Source: Kitasatospora aureofaciens
Lineage (GTDB): Bacteria > Actinomycetota > Actinomycetes > Streptomycetales > Streptomycetaceae
Reading direction: 5' to 3'
DNA length: 64,000 nt
NCBI RefSeq assembly: GCF_019192735.1
Contig: NZ_JAHTKP010000001.1
Span: 372,001-436,000 of the forward strand
Shown here: positions 1 to 7,915 of the stretch, piece by piece
Position numbering within the stretch: the first letter of the stretch is position 1
Layout: every line of letters starts with the position of its first letter
The notes under the pieces: model-generated
Seen by the model: only the letters and a program-made list of their open reading frames with translations
Told to the model about the DNA's origin: nothing
Databases searched by the model: none
Position numbers and translations under genes: made by a program

Positions 1-414
1 GACATCCCGAAAGAGTGCGCGAGCGTGTTCCGGGGTCTGGAGGAGTCCAGGGATGTGAATCGCGGAAGCGATCCGCATTGATTGCGCATGGTGTTCGAGT
101 ACGGCCAGGTCAAGCGCTCCGGCCGGAAGGATCTCGCGGTACTCCTCCCACCATCCCCTCGTGCGGCCGCCGGTCATGCGGGTCAGCGCGTCGATCAGGG
201 CGTCATCCGCGCAGCCATAGAGGCGCGCCAGGGCCCGTACCCGGTCCGCGCTCACCGGGTATCCCCCGGATTCGATGTTGCTGATGCGGGACTGCTGGGT
301 ACCGTGCAGTTCCCCGGCACGCGTGACCGACAGCCCTGCCTGCTCGCGCAACCGGCGCAACTCCGCGCCGAGTCGCCGCTGCCGGATGCTCGGTGGGATC
401 TTGCTGGGCGGCAT
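1..414 (-). CDS. HTH (XRE/DUF5753-type) regulator, 3'-truncated by window edge
   Basis: The frame read leftwards from ATG at 414 runs open to base 1, giving 138 residues of a longer protein. Residues 11-65 form an XRE-type helix-turn-helix with the sequence QQSRISNIESG in the recognition region. It is followed by WWEEYREILP and a segment reading IHIPGLLQTPEHARAL. That second part is the hallmark of the DUF5753 domain of the large actinomycete family in which an HTH protein is usually paired with a DUF397 protein. These are DNA-binding regulators, often linked to development or acting like antitoxins. The C-terminal half lies outside the window. The gene is divergent from the small gene at 605. 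No DUF397 partner is visible on this side. Confidence 0.85.
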   Translation of the reverse strand, partial: MPPSKIPPSIRQRRLGAELRRLREQAGLSVTRAGELHGTQQSRISNIESGGYPVSADRVRALARLYGCADDALIDALTRMTGGRTRGWWEEYREILPAGALDLAVLEHHAQSMRIASAIHIPGLLQTPEHARALFRDV

Positions 415-604
415 CCGCTGCTCCCTTCCCTCGCTCGCCGTGGCCGGCGCCGTTCATCCTTTGGAGTGGCGATGCCATGGATTCCCCAAAGGCAATGGAC
501 TACATACTACCGGCCGACTACCTTTGATCCTGCGTCAGGAATGCCGTGCTGCTCGTGGTGGTGGCAGCGCCGCGTCCCAACTCCCTTTCATGTAGGAGAC
601 TTCC

Positions 605-931
605 ATGACCGCTGCGCCCTCGCCAAACCCCCGCGTACCCTTCGACCAGGAGCTGTGCGGGCTCGTGCTCGACACCGCGCCCCGCCTGTTCGCCGTCGTC
701 CAGGTGTGCGGGGATGGCCTTGCGGACGCCGACGGGTGGGTCGTGGCCTGGGGGCTCGCCGACAGCGACGGCCCGGCCCACGTGATCGGCATCGACGGGC
801 GGGCGCGCATGACCCTCGCGTCTCCCGAGCGAGCCGTGCGTCACTTCGCCGGGCGGCCGGGGATCACCGCACGGCTGGTCTGGCTCGCGCAGCCGAGTGC
901 CGCCGCGATGGATCGGGCCGAAGCCGCCTGA
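605..931 (+). CDS. Hypothetical protein, 108 aa
   Basis: The ATG is preceded by a good ribosome binding site (AGGAGA, 6-7 bases upstream). Coding bias is typical of the genome. The protein is soluble, acidic and about 11 kDa, with no signal peptide or membrane segment. The central part reads LFAVVQVCGDG...DGWVVAWGLAD, which looks like a small beta-sheet domain. I do not recognise a family. It sits divergently from the HTH/DUF5753 regulator and ends just before a perfect 19-bp-stem hairpin. It may be co-regulated with that regulator, but it is not the usual DUF397 partner because it lacks the expected compact tryptophan-containing motif. Confidence 0.7.
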   Translation: MTAAPSPNPRVPFDQELCGLVLDTAPRLFAVVQVCGDGLADADGWVVAWGLADSDGPAHVIGIDGRARMTLASPERAVRHFAGRPGITARLVWLAQPSAAAMDRAEAA

Positions 932-956
932 TTCGAAAATCCCCCGTTCCGCGTTG

Positions 957-997
957 GGGTGGGCGGGCCCGCGTCTTGGACGCGGGCCCGCCCACCC
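957..997 (+). terminator. Strong hairpin, probable terminator of the 605-931 gene
   Basis: Two perfectly complementary 19-base arms (957-975 and 979-997) are separated by the three-base loop TTG, 25 bases after the stop codon. The stem is almost entirely G-C. No U-tract follows, as is common in Streptomyces. Confidence 0.7.
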
Positions 998-1030
998 ATC
1001 CGTTCCAGCTCGCCCCACAGCGCATGCCGT

Positions 1031-1073
1031 CCTCTGCGTAGGAAGTCGGCCTGGCCGACTTCCTACGCAGAGG
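1031..1073. repeat. Perfect inverted repeat, 20-base arms, 3-base loop
   Basis: The arms at 1031-1050 and 1054-1073 are exactly complementary with CTG between them. It lies 33 bases after the previous hairpin and about 125 bases before the toxin-antitoxin start. It could be a second terminator, a mobile-element footprint or a structured 5' leader element. The function is not known. Confidence 0.6.
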
Positions 1074-1198
1074 GTCCGAACAATGCCGCCGCCCAGGATC
1101 AGATGGGCGATGCCCCGCGAGGGCAGAAACACGCCGAAGACGGGTTGCGACTGCTTCGTTTATTGCGAATAATTCGAATAGGACACTGGAGGGAAGCC

Positions 1199-1663
1199 AT
1201 GGGAACTGTCACAGGCAGGAAGATCGAACCTGGCATCGTCGACGCAGGTGATGCTCGGCGTGCCCTCAGCCGGATCACCGACTACCTCTCGCGCACAGCT
1301 CAGAGCAACAAGGACATCGAGGTCCACCTCGAAACAGGAGCGCACGACGAGGCTCTTGTGCTCCCTAGGCCTGTGGCTGAGATGTTCGCCTCGATGTTGG
1401 CGGCCCTCGCCAACGGACAGGGTGTCCAGATCATCCCGGTCGATGCCGAGCTGACCACTCAGCAGGCTGCCGACATGCTGAACGTCTCCCGCCCGTACCT
1501 CATCGGGCTGCTGGAGTCCGGGAAGATCCCTTACAGGCTCGTGGGTCGGCACCGCCGCATCCGTGTCGATGCTCTTCGCCAGTACCTTCGCGAGGACGAT
1601 GCGGCACGAAAGGACGCCGCCGACGAACTCATGCGCTTGGACCAGGAGCTGGGACTGCTCTGA
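1199..1663 (+). CDS. Excisionase-type HTH protein, probable antitoxin
   Basis: The protein is 154 residues. Residues 86-130 match the small MerR/excisionase-like HTH_17 domain: TTQQAADMLNVSRPYLIGLL, then K-IPYRLVGRHRRIR and LRQYL. The N-terminal 80 residues hold a helical segment and a short beta stretch (ALVLPRPVAEMF) that resembles antitoxin N-termini. The start is ATG at 1199, after GGAGGG and downstream of the two hairpins; an open frame extends further upstream but crosses the hairpins. The stop is one base before the next ATG, so the gene is tightly coupled to the PIN-domain gene. By position and domains it is inferred to be the DNA-binding antitoxin and autorepressor of a type II pair. 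Codon use looks less GC-biased than the neighbours, which hints at horizontal acquisition. Confidence 0.8.
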   Translation: MGTVTGRKIEPGIVDAGDARRALSRITDYLSRTAQSNKDIEVHLETGAHDEALVLPRPVAEMFASMLAALANGQGVQIIPVDAELTTQQAADMLNVSRPYLIGLLESGKIPYRLVGRHRRIRVDALRQYLREDDAARKDAADELMRLDQELGLL

Positions 1664-1664
1664 C

Positions 1665-2234
1665 ATGGCCTTCGTCGTCATCTATGACGCGTGCGTGCTG
1701 TACCCCAACACCCTGAGGGATCTCCTCATGCGTGTCTCGCTAAGGGGACTTGTGCGCGCGCAATGGACTGACACCATCCTTGACGAGGTTGACCGCAACC
1801 TCATCAAGGACTTTCAGATCCCTCCGGAGAGGCTCCAGCGACGTCGGGAGCTAATGAATCAGGCGGTCCGTGACTGTCTCGTCACGGGGTTCGAGTCCCT
1901 GATCGAAGGGCTCAAGCTCCCGGATCCCGATGATCGACATGTATTGGCTGCGGCGATCAGGGCAGGAGCCCAAGTGATCGTCACCAACAATCGAAAGGAC
2001 TTCCCATCCGACTACCTCGGCTCGTTCGGCATCGAGCGGAAGAGTGCCGATGACTTCGTGATGGACCTCATCGGGCTGGATGATCGGATCGTCTACTCGT
2101 GCGTCCAGGAGATCGCTCTGAGCCGGCGCAAACCGCCACAGACGCTTGACGACGTACTGGGCCAGCTTGAGAAGTCCGGTCTGAGTCAGTCGGTGGCTGC
2201 CTTGCGCCTCGGCTGGGTCGCAGAAGAGGGATAG
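1665..2234 (+). CDS. PIN-domain ribonuclease, probable toxin
   Basis: The protein is 189 residues. A PIN fold of the PIN_3 type is indicated by Asp8 in VIYDACVLYP, acidic residues 40-41 (DE), the LPDPDDRHVLAAA block at 85-97 and TNNRKDFP at 107-114. These supply the metal-binding acidic cluster of VapC-like single-strand ribonucleases. It is translationally coupled to the upstream HTH gene (one-base gap), a classic antitoxin-toxin order. The expected role is RNA cleavage when the antitoxin is lost, in the cytoplasm. The last 50 residues (after RIVYSCVQEIALS) are a helical extension common in this subfamily. The RNA target cannot be told from sequence. Confidence 0.85.
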   Translation: MAFVVIYDACVLYPNTLRDLLMRVSLRGLVRAQWTDTILDEVDRNLIKDFQIPPERLQRRRELMNQAVRDCLVTGFESLIEGLKLPDPDDRHVLAAAIRAGAQVIVTNNRKDFPSDYLGSFGIERKSADDFVMDLIGLDDRIVYSCVQEIALSRRKPPQTLDDVLGQLEKSGLSQSVAALRLGWVAEEG

Positions 2235-2251
2235 TCGTCTAAAAGGGCGAA

Positions 2252-2280
2252 GGGCCCGCCGCGCAGCATGCGGCGGGCCC
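2252..2280. terminator. Bidirectional terminator hairpin
   Basis: Arms GGGCCCGCCGC (2252-2262) and its complement (2270-2280) sit between the convergent PIN-domain and phosphatase genes. Confidence 0.7.
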
Positions 2281-2292
2281 CGAACAGGCGCG

Positions 2293-3927
2293 TTATCGGC
2301 GACCGGCGGCCGCCCTGCCCTGGGAGTCGCTGGTCTCGTCCTCGCTCTGGTCGTCGCCGCCCCAGCCGTCGCTGCGGTCCCGATAGAGCGTGAACCGGTC
2401 GAAGAGCACCGGCGCCGGGACCGGGTTGGCCGCGGTGGCGGGTGCCGAGTGGTAGTAGCTGACGGTGATCGTGGTCCGCCCGCCCGGCACCAGCCCCGGG
2501 TCGACGTCGAACACCGCGACGCCGAACGGGTAGTTGGTGTCGGGGTCGGTCACCGCGGACCAGTGGGCCTTCTCCTTGGCGTCCGGGTCGGCCTTGAAGG
2601 TGAGGCGTTGGGTGCGGACGAAGGCCTCGCGGACGCCGTCCTCGTCGGCCGGCAGGTAGTGGTCGTCGTGCCCGGCGGTGCCGCCGCCGCCGAGGATGAG
2701 GTGGACGGTGCCCTGCGAGGTGTCGATCTGCCGCAGGTCGTCGTCCGCGACGGCCGGGGTGAGCAGCCCTCCGGACTCGGTGCCGCGGACGGGGTAGGTG
2801 CGCTCGTAGTCGTGGTCGTGGCCGGCCAGCACGAGGTCGACGGAGTACCGGTCGAGCAGCGGCAGCAGCTTCTCCCGGATGCCCATGTCGCCGCCGTGGC
2901 TGGCGGCCGAGGAGGACATCGCGAACTGGTGCATGCTGACGACGATCCAGTCCACCGCGCTCCCGTTGCGGGCCCGCGTCAGCGTCCGCTCCAGCCAGCG
3001 CAGCTGGGCGCCCTCGCTGTAGTCGCTGATGTATATGGACTGGCCGGTGGCCGGGTCGAGGCTGGCGTCGTCCTCGACGGCGATCTCGTTGCCGTCCAGG
3101 CTGAGGAACAGCACCGAACCGACCTGGAACGCGTACCAGTTGCCGCAGTAGTCGCGGGTGCCGTTGTCGGGCAGCTCGAAGCGGGTCAGGTAGGAGGCGT
3201 ACCCGAGGTCCCCGCCCCCGGCCTCGACCTCGTGGTTGCCGGGCGAGGGCATCCACGGCCGGCCGGCCGCGGACTTGGACAGGTTGTTCATGAACGCGTT
3301 CCAGCACTGCGGCTGGAGCTGCGGGTTGTTGTTGGCGTACGCGAGGTCGCCGTTGAGCAGGTGGAACAGCGGAGCGAACTGCTCCACCTGGCGGACGGCC
3401 GCGGCGCCGTGGATCGAGGACTTCGCGAACACGTTGTCGCCGGTGCCCAGGTCGCCGAAGCTGGTGAACCGGAACGAGGCCCGGCCGCGCCCGGGCGCGG
3501 TGCGGAAGGTGCCGCGCACGGGCTCGGCACCGTCGTGCAGCACCTCGTAGACGTACGTCGTGTCGGGGCGCAGCCCGCGCAGGCGGGCGTGGTGGGTGAA
3601 GGTCTCGACCTTGTTGAGGCCGTCGACGTAGCTGCGGGTCTCCGCGTCGACGCTGTGCCCGGCGCCGCCGCGCGGGGTGCCGAGCCGGACCCGGGGGCGG
3701 CTCACGGTGGCGGCGGTCGCCCAGGAGACGGTCATCTCGGTGGACGGCTCGTTGCCCCACTGCAGGTGGATCTGCTCGGGCCCGGGGGTGCCGGCCAGCG
3801 CCGGCTGCGTCCACAGCAGGGTGGACGCCGGGATCGCGGCGAGCGCGCCGACCGCCGCCCCCGTCCGAAGAACCGTTCTGCGCGAGGGATTTGACCGCGA
3901 GGGGTTTGACCGCGAGGGATGTGACAC
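2293..3927 (-). CDS. Tat-exported purple acid phosphatase-like metallophosphoesterase
   Basis: The protein is 544 residues from GTG at 3927, chosen because GGAGG lies about 8 bases upstream. Residues 16-17 are the twin arginines of a Tat signal (RRTVLRTG, hydrophobic run, ALA). Next comes a fibronectin-like domain (EQIHLQWGNEPSTEMTVSW ... TTYVYEV), then a calcineurin-like metallophosphatase domain. Its metal-ligand motifs are visible in order: SFGDLGTGD, NGDLAYANN, PGNHEVE, VVSMHQF and LAGHDHDYERTYPV. This architecture is that of secreted purple acid phosphatases, which release phosphate from organic esters outside the cell. The N-terminus contains SRSNPSRSNPSR, encoded by three 15-bp tandem repeats at 3881-3925. 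No PHO box was recognised upstream. Confidence 0.93.
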   Translation of the reverse strand: MSHPSRSNPSRSNPSRRTVLRTGAAVGALAAIPASTLLWTQPALAGTPGPEQIHLQWGNEPSTEMTVSWATAATVSRPRVRLGTPRGGAGHSVDAETRSYVDGLNKVETFTHHARLRGLRPDTTYVYEVLHDGAEPVRGTFRTAPGRGRASFRFTSFGDLGTGDNVFAKSSIHGAAAVRQVEQFAPLFHLLNGDLAYANNNPQLQPQCWNAFMNNLSKSAAGRPWMPSPGNHEVEAGGGDLGYASYLTRFELPDNGTRDYCGNWYAFQVGSVLFLSLDGNEIAVEDDASLDPATGQSIYISDYSEGAQLRWLERTLTRARNGSAVDWIVVSMHQFAMSSSAASHGGDMGIREKLLPLLDRYSVDLVLAGHDHDYERTYPVRGTESGGLLTPAVADDDLRQIDTSQGTVHLILGGGGTAGHDDHYLPADEDGVREAFVRTQRLTFKADPDAKEKAHWSAVTDPDTNYPFGVAVFDVDPGLVPGGRTTITVSYYHSAPATAANPVPAPVLFDRFTLYRDRSDGWGGDDQSEDETSDSQGRAAAGRR

Positions 3928-4124
3928 TGCCGCCTCCTGGGCTCCGAGAAACGCCCAGGAGATTTCCAGCCGGACGGAACCGCCACACCACTTCGGACAG
4001 TGCGGACGGCGAACGGCAGTTGAACGCTGGTCCACACCAACCGCTCACCCGGACGGATTACCGAACCCTGACGGCGGCCCCGCCCGCTCCCGAACCGCCG
4101 CCCCGCGGGGCTAAGTTCGGCGGT

Positions 4125-5180
4125 ATGGAGATTCTGGTCACCGGCGGCGCCGGGTTCATCGGGTCGGCCGTCGTCCGCGCACTGGCCGCGGCGGGGCACG
4201 GGGTACGGGTGCTGGACGCGCTGCTGCCCGCCGTCCACCCGTCGGGGCGCGCCCCCGAGCTGCCACCCGAAGTGACCTTCCACCACGGGGACGTCCGCGA
4301 CACCGCGGCCGTCGAGCGGGCGCTGGCGGGGGTGGACGCGGTCTGCCACCAGGCCGCGATGGTCGGGCTCGGGCTGGACCTCGACGACGCGCCCGCCTAC
4401 GCCGGCTGCAACGACCTGGGCACCGCCGTCCTGCTCGCCGCGATGGCCCGTACCGGCGTACGGCGACTCGTCCTGGCCGGCTCCATGGTCGTCTACGGCG
4501 AGGGCCGCTACCGCTGCCCCACGCACGGCGACGTCGCCCCCGGCCCGCGCCGACCGGCCGACCTGGACGCCGGCCGCTTCGAACCGCCCTGCCCGGTCTG
4601 CGGCACCGCCCTCGCGCCCGGCCTGGTCGCCGAGGACGCCCCCGCCGACCCGCGCAGCGTGTACGCGGCCACCAAGCTCGCCCAGGAGCACCTGGCCTCG
4701 GCGTGGGCGCGCGCCTGCGGGGGCGTCGTCCTGACGCTCCGCTACCACAACGTCTACGGCCCGGGCATGCCGCGCGACACCCCGTACGCGGGGGTCGCGT
4801 CGCTGTTCCGCTCCGCCCTCGCGCGGGGCGAGGCGCCCCGGGTGTTCGAGGACGGCGGCCAGCGGCGCGACTTCGTGCACGTCGAGGACGTGGCGGCGGC
4901 CAACCTGGCGGCCCTGACCACGATCGACGCCAGGACGCCCGGCAGCACCCGCGCCTACAACGTGGGCAGCGGCGAGCCCCGGACGGTCGGCGAGATGGCG
5001 TCGGCACTCGCGGAGGCGTACGGCGGCCCGGCGCCGGTGGTGACGGGCGAGTACCGCCTCGGCGACGTCCGGCACATCACCGCGGACTCCGCCCGCCTGC
5101 GCACCGAGCTCGGCTGGCGCCCGCAGATGCCGTTCCGCACCGGGATGAAGGAGTTCGCCGCCGCGCCCCTGCGGGCGTGA
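4125..5180 (+). CDS. NAD-dependent epimerase/dehydratase with a four-cysteine insertion
   Basis: The protein is 351 residues and a member of the extended short-chain dehydrogenases. It has TGGAGFIGS at residues 6-14 for NAD binding, a Ser (GSMVVYGEG) and YAATK as the catalytic Tyr-Lys pair. A segment between about 125 and 165 carries CPTHG and CPVCG pairs that may bind zinc; this is found in a subgroup of bacterial sugar-nucleotide epimerases. The substrate is probably an NDP-sugar for envelope glycans, in keeping with the glycosyltransferase genes downstream. The ATG at 4125 lies close to a TAAGTT -10-like sequence, so the transcript may have a very short leader. It is divergent from the phosphatase gene. 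Confidence 0.88.
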   Translation: MEILVTGGAGFIGSAVVRALAAAGHGVRVLDALLPAVHPSGRAPELPPEVTFHHGDVRDTAAVERALAGVDAVCHQAAMVGLGLDLDDAPAYAGCNDLGTAVLLAAMARTGVRRLVLAGSMVVYGEGRYRCPTHGDVAPGPRRPADLDAGRFEPPCPVCGTALAPGLVAEDAPADPRSVYAATKLAQEHLASAWARACGGVVLTLRYHNVYGPGMPRDTPYAGVASLFRSALARGEAPRVFEDGGQRRDFVHVEDVAAANLAALTTIDARTPGSTRAYNVGSGEPRTVGEMASALAEAYGGPAPVVTGEYRLGDVRHITADSARLRTELGWRPQMPFRTGMKEFAAAPLRA

Positions 5181-5205
5181 CCCGGCGGACGAAACCACGC
5201 CACGC

Positions 5206-5694
5206 TCAGTGCACGGCCTGTTCCCAGAGGTCCAGCCCCGCACGGAGGAGTTCGCGCACCGCCACGGTCTCCTCGCCCGTCCAGGCTCCCTCGCCGGCGG
5301 TCGGGTCGAGAGCTCCGCCGCCGAAGATCTTTTCGTAGGCACTGTCGTGAGCCGGTCCCTGGGAGGGCAGGGGCGAGCCGGCCTTCAGGCTGCGGGAGAG
5401 GTCTTCGAAGAAGTTCCACGCGTCCAGCAACAGTGCCGCCGGGGCCGGGCCAAGGCCGGGGTGCTCGACCCACCGCCGTACGGCGCCAAGATCGAGCGTG
5501 GGTTCGCCCTCCCGGACGACCTCCCAGCCGTTGCGGTCACAGCATTCCTGCAGCGCCGTGAGGTCACGGAACGCGAGGAGCCTTCCGCGTTCGTCAACCA
5601 TGAGCTCATCCGGGGCATCGTCCTCGCCCGGCCGCCAGATCAGCGTCAAGTCCCCTCTCCTGGTGGCGATGCAGTACGGGTAGTAGTCAGCCAT
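5206..5694 (-). CDS. Hypothetical cytoplasmic protein, 162 aa
   Basis: It starts at ATG 5694 (MADYYPYCIATRRGDLTLIW). The sequence is acidic and soluble, with no signal peptide. The pattern LTALQECCDRNGWEVV...LDLGAVRRWVEHPG...LLLDAWNFFEDLSRSL resembles small uncharacterised actinomycete proteins, sometimes linked to polymorphic-toxin immunity, but I cannot name a family. It is convergent with the epimerase gene, about 25 bases apart, and separated from the histidine kinase gene by about 100 bases. Confidence 0.75.
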   Translation of the reverse strand: MADYYPYCIATRRGDLTLIWRPGEDDAPDELMVDERGRLLAFRDLTALQECCDRNGWEVVREGEPTLDLGAVRRWVEHPGLGPAPAALLLDAWNFFEDLSRSLKAGSPLPSQGPAHDSAYEKIFGGGALDPTAGEGAWTGEETVAVRELLRAGLDLWEQAVH

Positions 5695-5797
5695 GCGCGT
5701 CTCCCGGATGCCGCAGTGGCACGTGCCACACGGCTCATCCTGCCTGCCGAGCGGTCGGAGCCGGGTATGGAGGTAGGGCCGGAATCCGTACGGCCGG

Positions 5798-6952
5798 CTA
5801 CGCGTGCGAAGCTGCCCTCGGCGCGGGCAGCGCGATCTCGAAGCAGCAGCCCCCGTCGACGTTGTGCACCCGGGCCCGCCCGGCGTGCGCCTCGACGATG
5901 CCGCGGACGATCGCCAGCCCGAGCCCGGCCCCGCTGTCCCCGGCCTCCCCCGCACGTCCGCCCGGACGCGGGGTGCGGGCGGAGCCGCCGCGCCACCCGG
6001 TCTCGAAGACCCGCGGCAGGTCCTGCTCCGGGATGCCGCCGCAGCCGTCGGTGACGGACAGCACCACCTCGTCCGCCTCCCGCCGGGCCGCGACCGCCAC
6101 CACGCCGTCCTCGGGGGTCGAGCGGATCGCGTTGACCAGCAGGTTGCCGAGCACCCGGGTGATCTCCCGGCTGTCCACCTCCACCGGCTCGGCCGCCACC
6201 TGCCGCCCCTCCAGCCGCACGCCCCGCCGCCGGGCCAGCGGGTACGCGCCCGCCAGTGCGTCGTCGACCAGGTCGTAGACCGACACCCGGGCGATCGAGA
6301 GGGAGAGCGCGCCGGCCTGGATCCGGGAGAGCTCGAACAGGTCGTCGACCATGCCGGTGAGCCGCTCGACCTCGGTGCGGATCCGCACGAGGTAGCGCTC
6401 CGGCTCCTCGGCGACGCCGTCCTCCAGCGCCTCGGCCATGGCCCGCAGTCCGGCCAGCGGGGTGCGCAGGTCGTGCGAGATCCACGCGATGAGTTCCCGG
6501 CGGGAACGTTCCAGCGCCTGCTCGCGCGCCCTGGACTCCGCCAGCCGGGCACTGGTGGCGGACAACTCCTCGCTCAGCGCGGCCAGTTCGGCTCCGAGCG
6601 GGCGGGCCGGCGCGGTGAACCCGGCGTCGCTGCCGACCGTCCGGGCGGCGGCGGCCAGCGCGCGGCTGCCGGCCACCACCTGGCGGCCGAGCAGGGCGGC
6701 GGTGACCAGCGACACCACCGCTGCCATGCCGAGCACCGTGATGACCACGCCGAGGTCGTGGGTGGAGAGGAACATCGCCTGCGCCACCGCGAAGGTGCCG
6801 GAGGTCACTGCGAGGACGGTCACCACGGCGACGCAGAACAGCGAGAGCGCGACCGAGCGGCGGCGCAGCAGCCGGATGGCCGCCCAGCCGAGCAGCCCGG
6901 CCCCGCCGGCGCCGAGGGCGGCGAACAGGGCGATCAGCAGCAGGTCCTTCAC
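5798..6952 (-). CDS. Sensor histidine kinase (OmpR/PhoR type)
   Basis: The protein is 384 residues. Three hydrophobic segments lie in the first 90 residues, with very little extracellular sequence between them. A HAMP-like linker and helical region follow, then the phosphoacceptor His160 in WISHDLRTPLAG. The ATPase domain has the N box (NLLVNAIRSTPEDG), DGCGGIPEQDL, and a G2 box (GAGLGLAIVRGIVEAHAG). It partners the response regulator whose stop overlaps its start by 4 bases (ATGA). The short sensor region suggests it senses a membrane or intramembrane signal. Within the ATP lid is an Arg/Gly-rich stretch (GGSARTPRPGGRAGEAG) longer than usual. Confidence 0.93.
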   Translation of the reverse strand: MKDLLLIALFAALGAGGAGLLGWAAIRLLRRRSVALSLFCVAVVTVLAVTSGTFAVAQAMFLSTHDLGVVITVLGMAAVVSLVTAALLGRQVVAGSRALAAAARTVGSDAGFTAPARPLGAELAALSEELSATSARLAESRAREQALERSRRELIAWISHDLRTPLAGLRAMAEALEDGVAEEPERYLVRIRTEVERLTGMVDDLFELSRIQAGALSLSIARVSVYDLVDDALAGAYPLARRRGVRLEGRQVAAEPVEVDSREITRVLGNLLVNAIRSTPEDGVVAVAARREADEVVLSVTDGCGGIPEQDLPRVFETGWRGGSARTPRPGGRAGEAGDSGAGLGLAIVRGIVEAHAGRARVHNVDGGCCFEIALPAPRAASHA

Positions 6953-7743
6953 ACCGCACCGCCCTGCTCCGGACGGGTCTCCGGACGAGCGGGGTCATAC
7001 CGGCCCTCCGAACGAGCCGGGTCATACCGGTCCTCCGGACGAGCGGGGTCGTAGCGGTAGCCGACGCCCCAGACCGTGCTGATCAGGGCGGGCGCGGCCG
7101 GATCGTCCTCGACCTTCTCGCGCAGCCGCCGGACGTGGACGGTGACGGTGGAGAGGTCACCGAAGTCCCAGCCCCAGACCCGCTGCATCAGGTCCTGCCG
7201 GGAGAACACCGTGCCGGGGTGCCGGAGCAGGAACGCGAGCAGGTCGAACTCCCGGAGGGTGAGCGCGAGTTCACGCCCGCCCCGCTGGGCGCGGCGGGCC
7301 TTGGGGTCGAGCGCGATGTCCCCGGAGTGCAGCGGCCCGTCCTCCGCCGCCGGGGCCGCGCCGGCCCGGGAGCGGCGCAGCACGGACTGCACGCGCAGCA
7401 CCAGCTCGCGCGGGCTGAACGGCTTGGTGACGTAGTCGTCCGCGCCGAGTTCCAGGCCGAGGATCCGGTCGGCCTCGTCCCCCTTGGCGGTGAGCAGCAC
7501 CACCGGCAGCCCGGCGCCCGCCGCGGAGGCGCGCAGCCGGCGCAGCACCTCCAGGCCGTCCAGGCCGGGCAGCATGAGGTCCAGCACCAGCAGGTCGGGC
7601 GGCGCGCTGCGGGCCAGGGCGAGGCCCTCGGCCCCGTCGGCGGCGCGGTCCACGTGGTGGCCGGCGCGGGTGAGGTAGCCGGCGACGACCTCGGCCACGG
7701 TCGGGTCGTCGTCGATCACCAGGATGCGCGAGGTGTCGTTCAC
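6949..7743 (-). CDS. OmpR-family response regulator with C-terminal repeat tail
   Basis: The protein is 264 residues from GTG 7743. The receiver domain has the acidic pocket (DDD at 11-13), phosphoacceptor Asp55 (VLDLMLPG) and Lys in YVTKPFS. A winged-helix DNA-binding domain follows (LTLREFDLLAFLLRHPG ... VTVHVRRLREKVE ... STVWGVGYRY). The last 30 residues are an unusual tail of three near-identical units based on RYDPARPE, encoded by a 27-bp tandem repeat at about 6972-7055. It lies upstream of, and is coupled to, the kinase gene. The likely targets are the neighbouring divergent promoters, which share the motif TTCCGTAAG. Confidence 0.93.
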   Translation of the reverse strand: MNDTSRILVIDDDPTVAEVVAGYLTRAGHHVDRAADGAEGLALARSAPPDLLVLDLMLPGLDGLEVLRRLRASAAGAGLPVVLLTAKGDEADRILGLELGADDYVTKPFSPRELVLRVQSVLRRSRAGAAPAAEDGPLHSGDIALDPKARRAQRGGRELALTLREFDLLAFLLRHPGTVFSRQDLMQRVWGWDFGDLSTVTVHVRRLREKVEDDPAAPALISTVWGVGYRYDPARPEDRYDPARSEGRYDPARPETRPEQGGAV

Positions 7744-7801
7744 CCCGCCGAGGATAGGAGGCCGCGGCGGGTCCTGCGGACGGGACGGGCGAATGTCCGG
7801 C

Positions 7802-7868
7802 TTCCGTAAGGTCCCCTGGACAGATCCCTCGAACGGGTCAGCCCCCGGCGACGTCCGACTTCCGTAAG
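7802..7868 (+). promoter_or_regulatory. Two direct TTCCGTAAG repeats in the response regulator/glycosyltransferase divergent promoter
   Basis: TTCCGTAAG occurs at 7802-7810 and 7860-7868, 58 bases apart and in the same orientation. A third copy stands at 11591-11599 in the next divergent promoter. Response regulators of the OmpR family bind direct repeats, so these are candidate sites for the adjacent regulator. This is inference. Confidence 0.45.
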
Positions 7869-7915
7869 GCGCCGGTGCCGCCGCAGGCCGCCCCTCCGCG
7901 CTTAGCGTGGCCCGC

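Noticed and set aside
605..931. DUF397 partner of the HTH/DUF5753 regulator
   Set aside because: It is divergent, longer than usual and lacks the DUF397 sequence pattern.
2449..3894. Long open frame opposite the phosphatase gene
   Set aside because: Composition is Val/Gly/Ala-rich without motifs, and the other strand has a Tat signal and all metallophosphatase motifs. Such shadows are common in high-GC DNA; the same applies to long frames opposite the collagenase, otrA and the amidotransferase.
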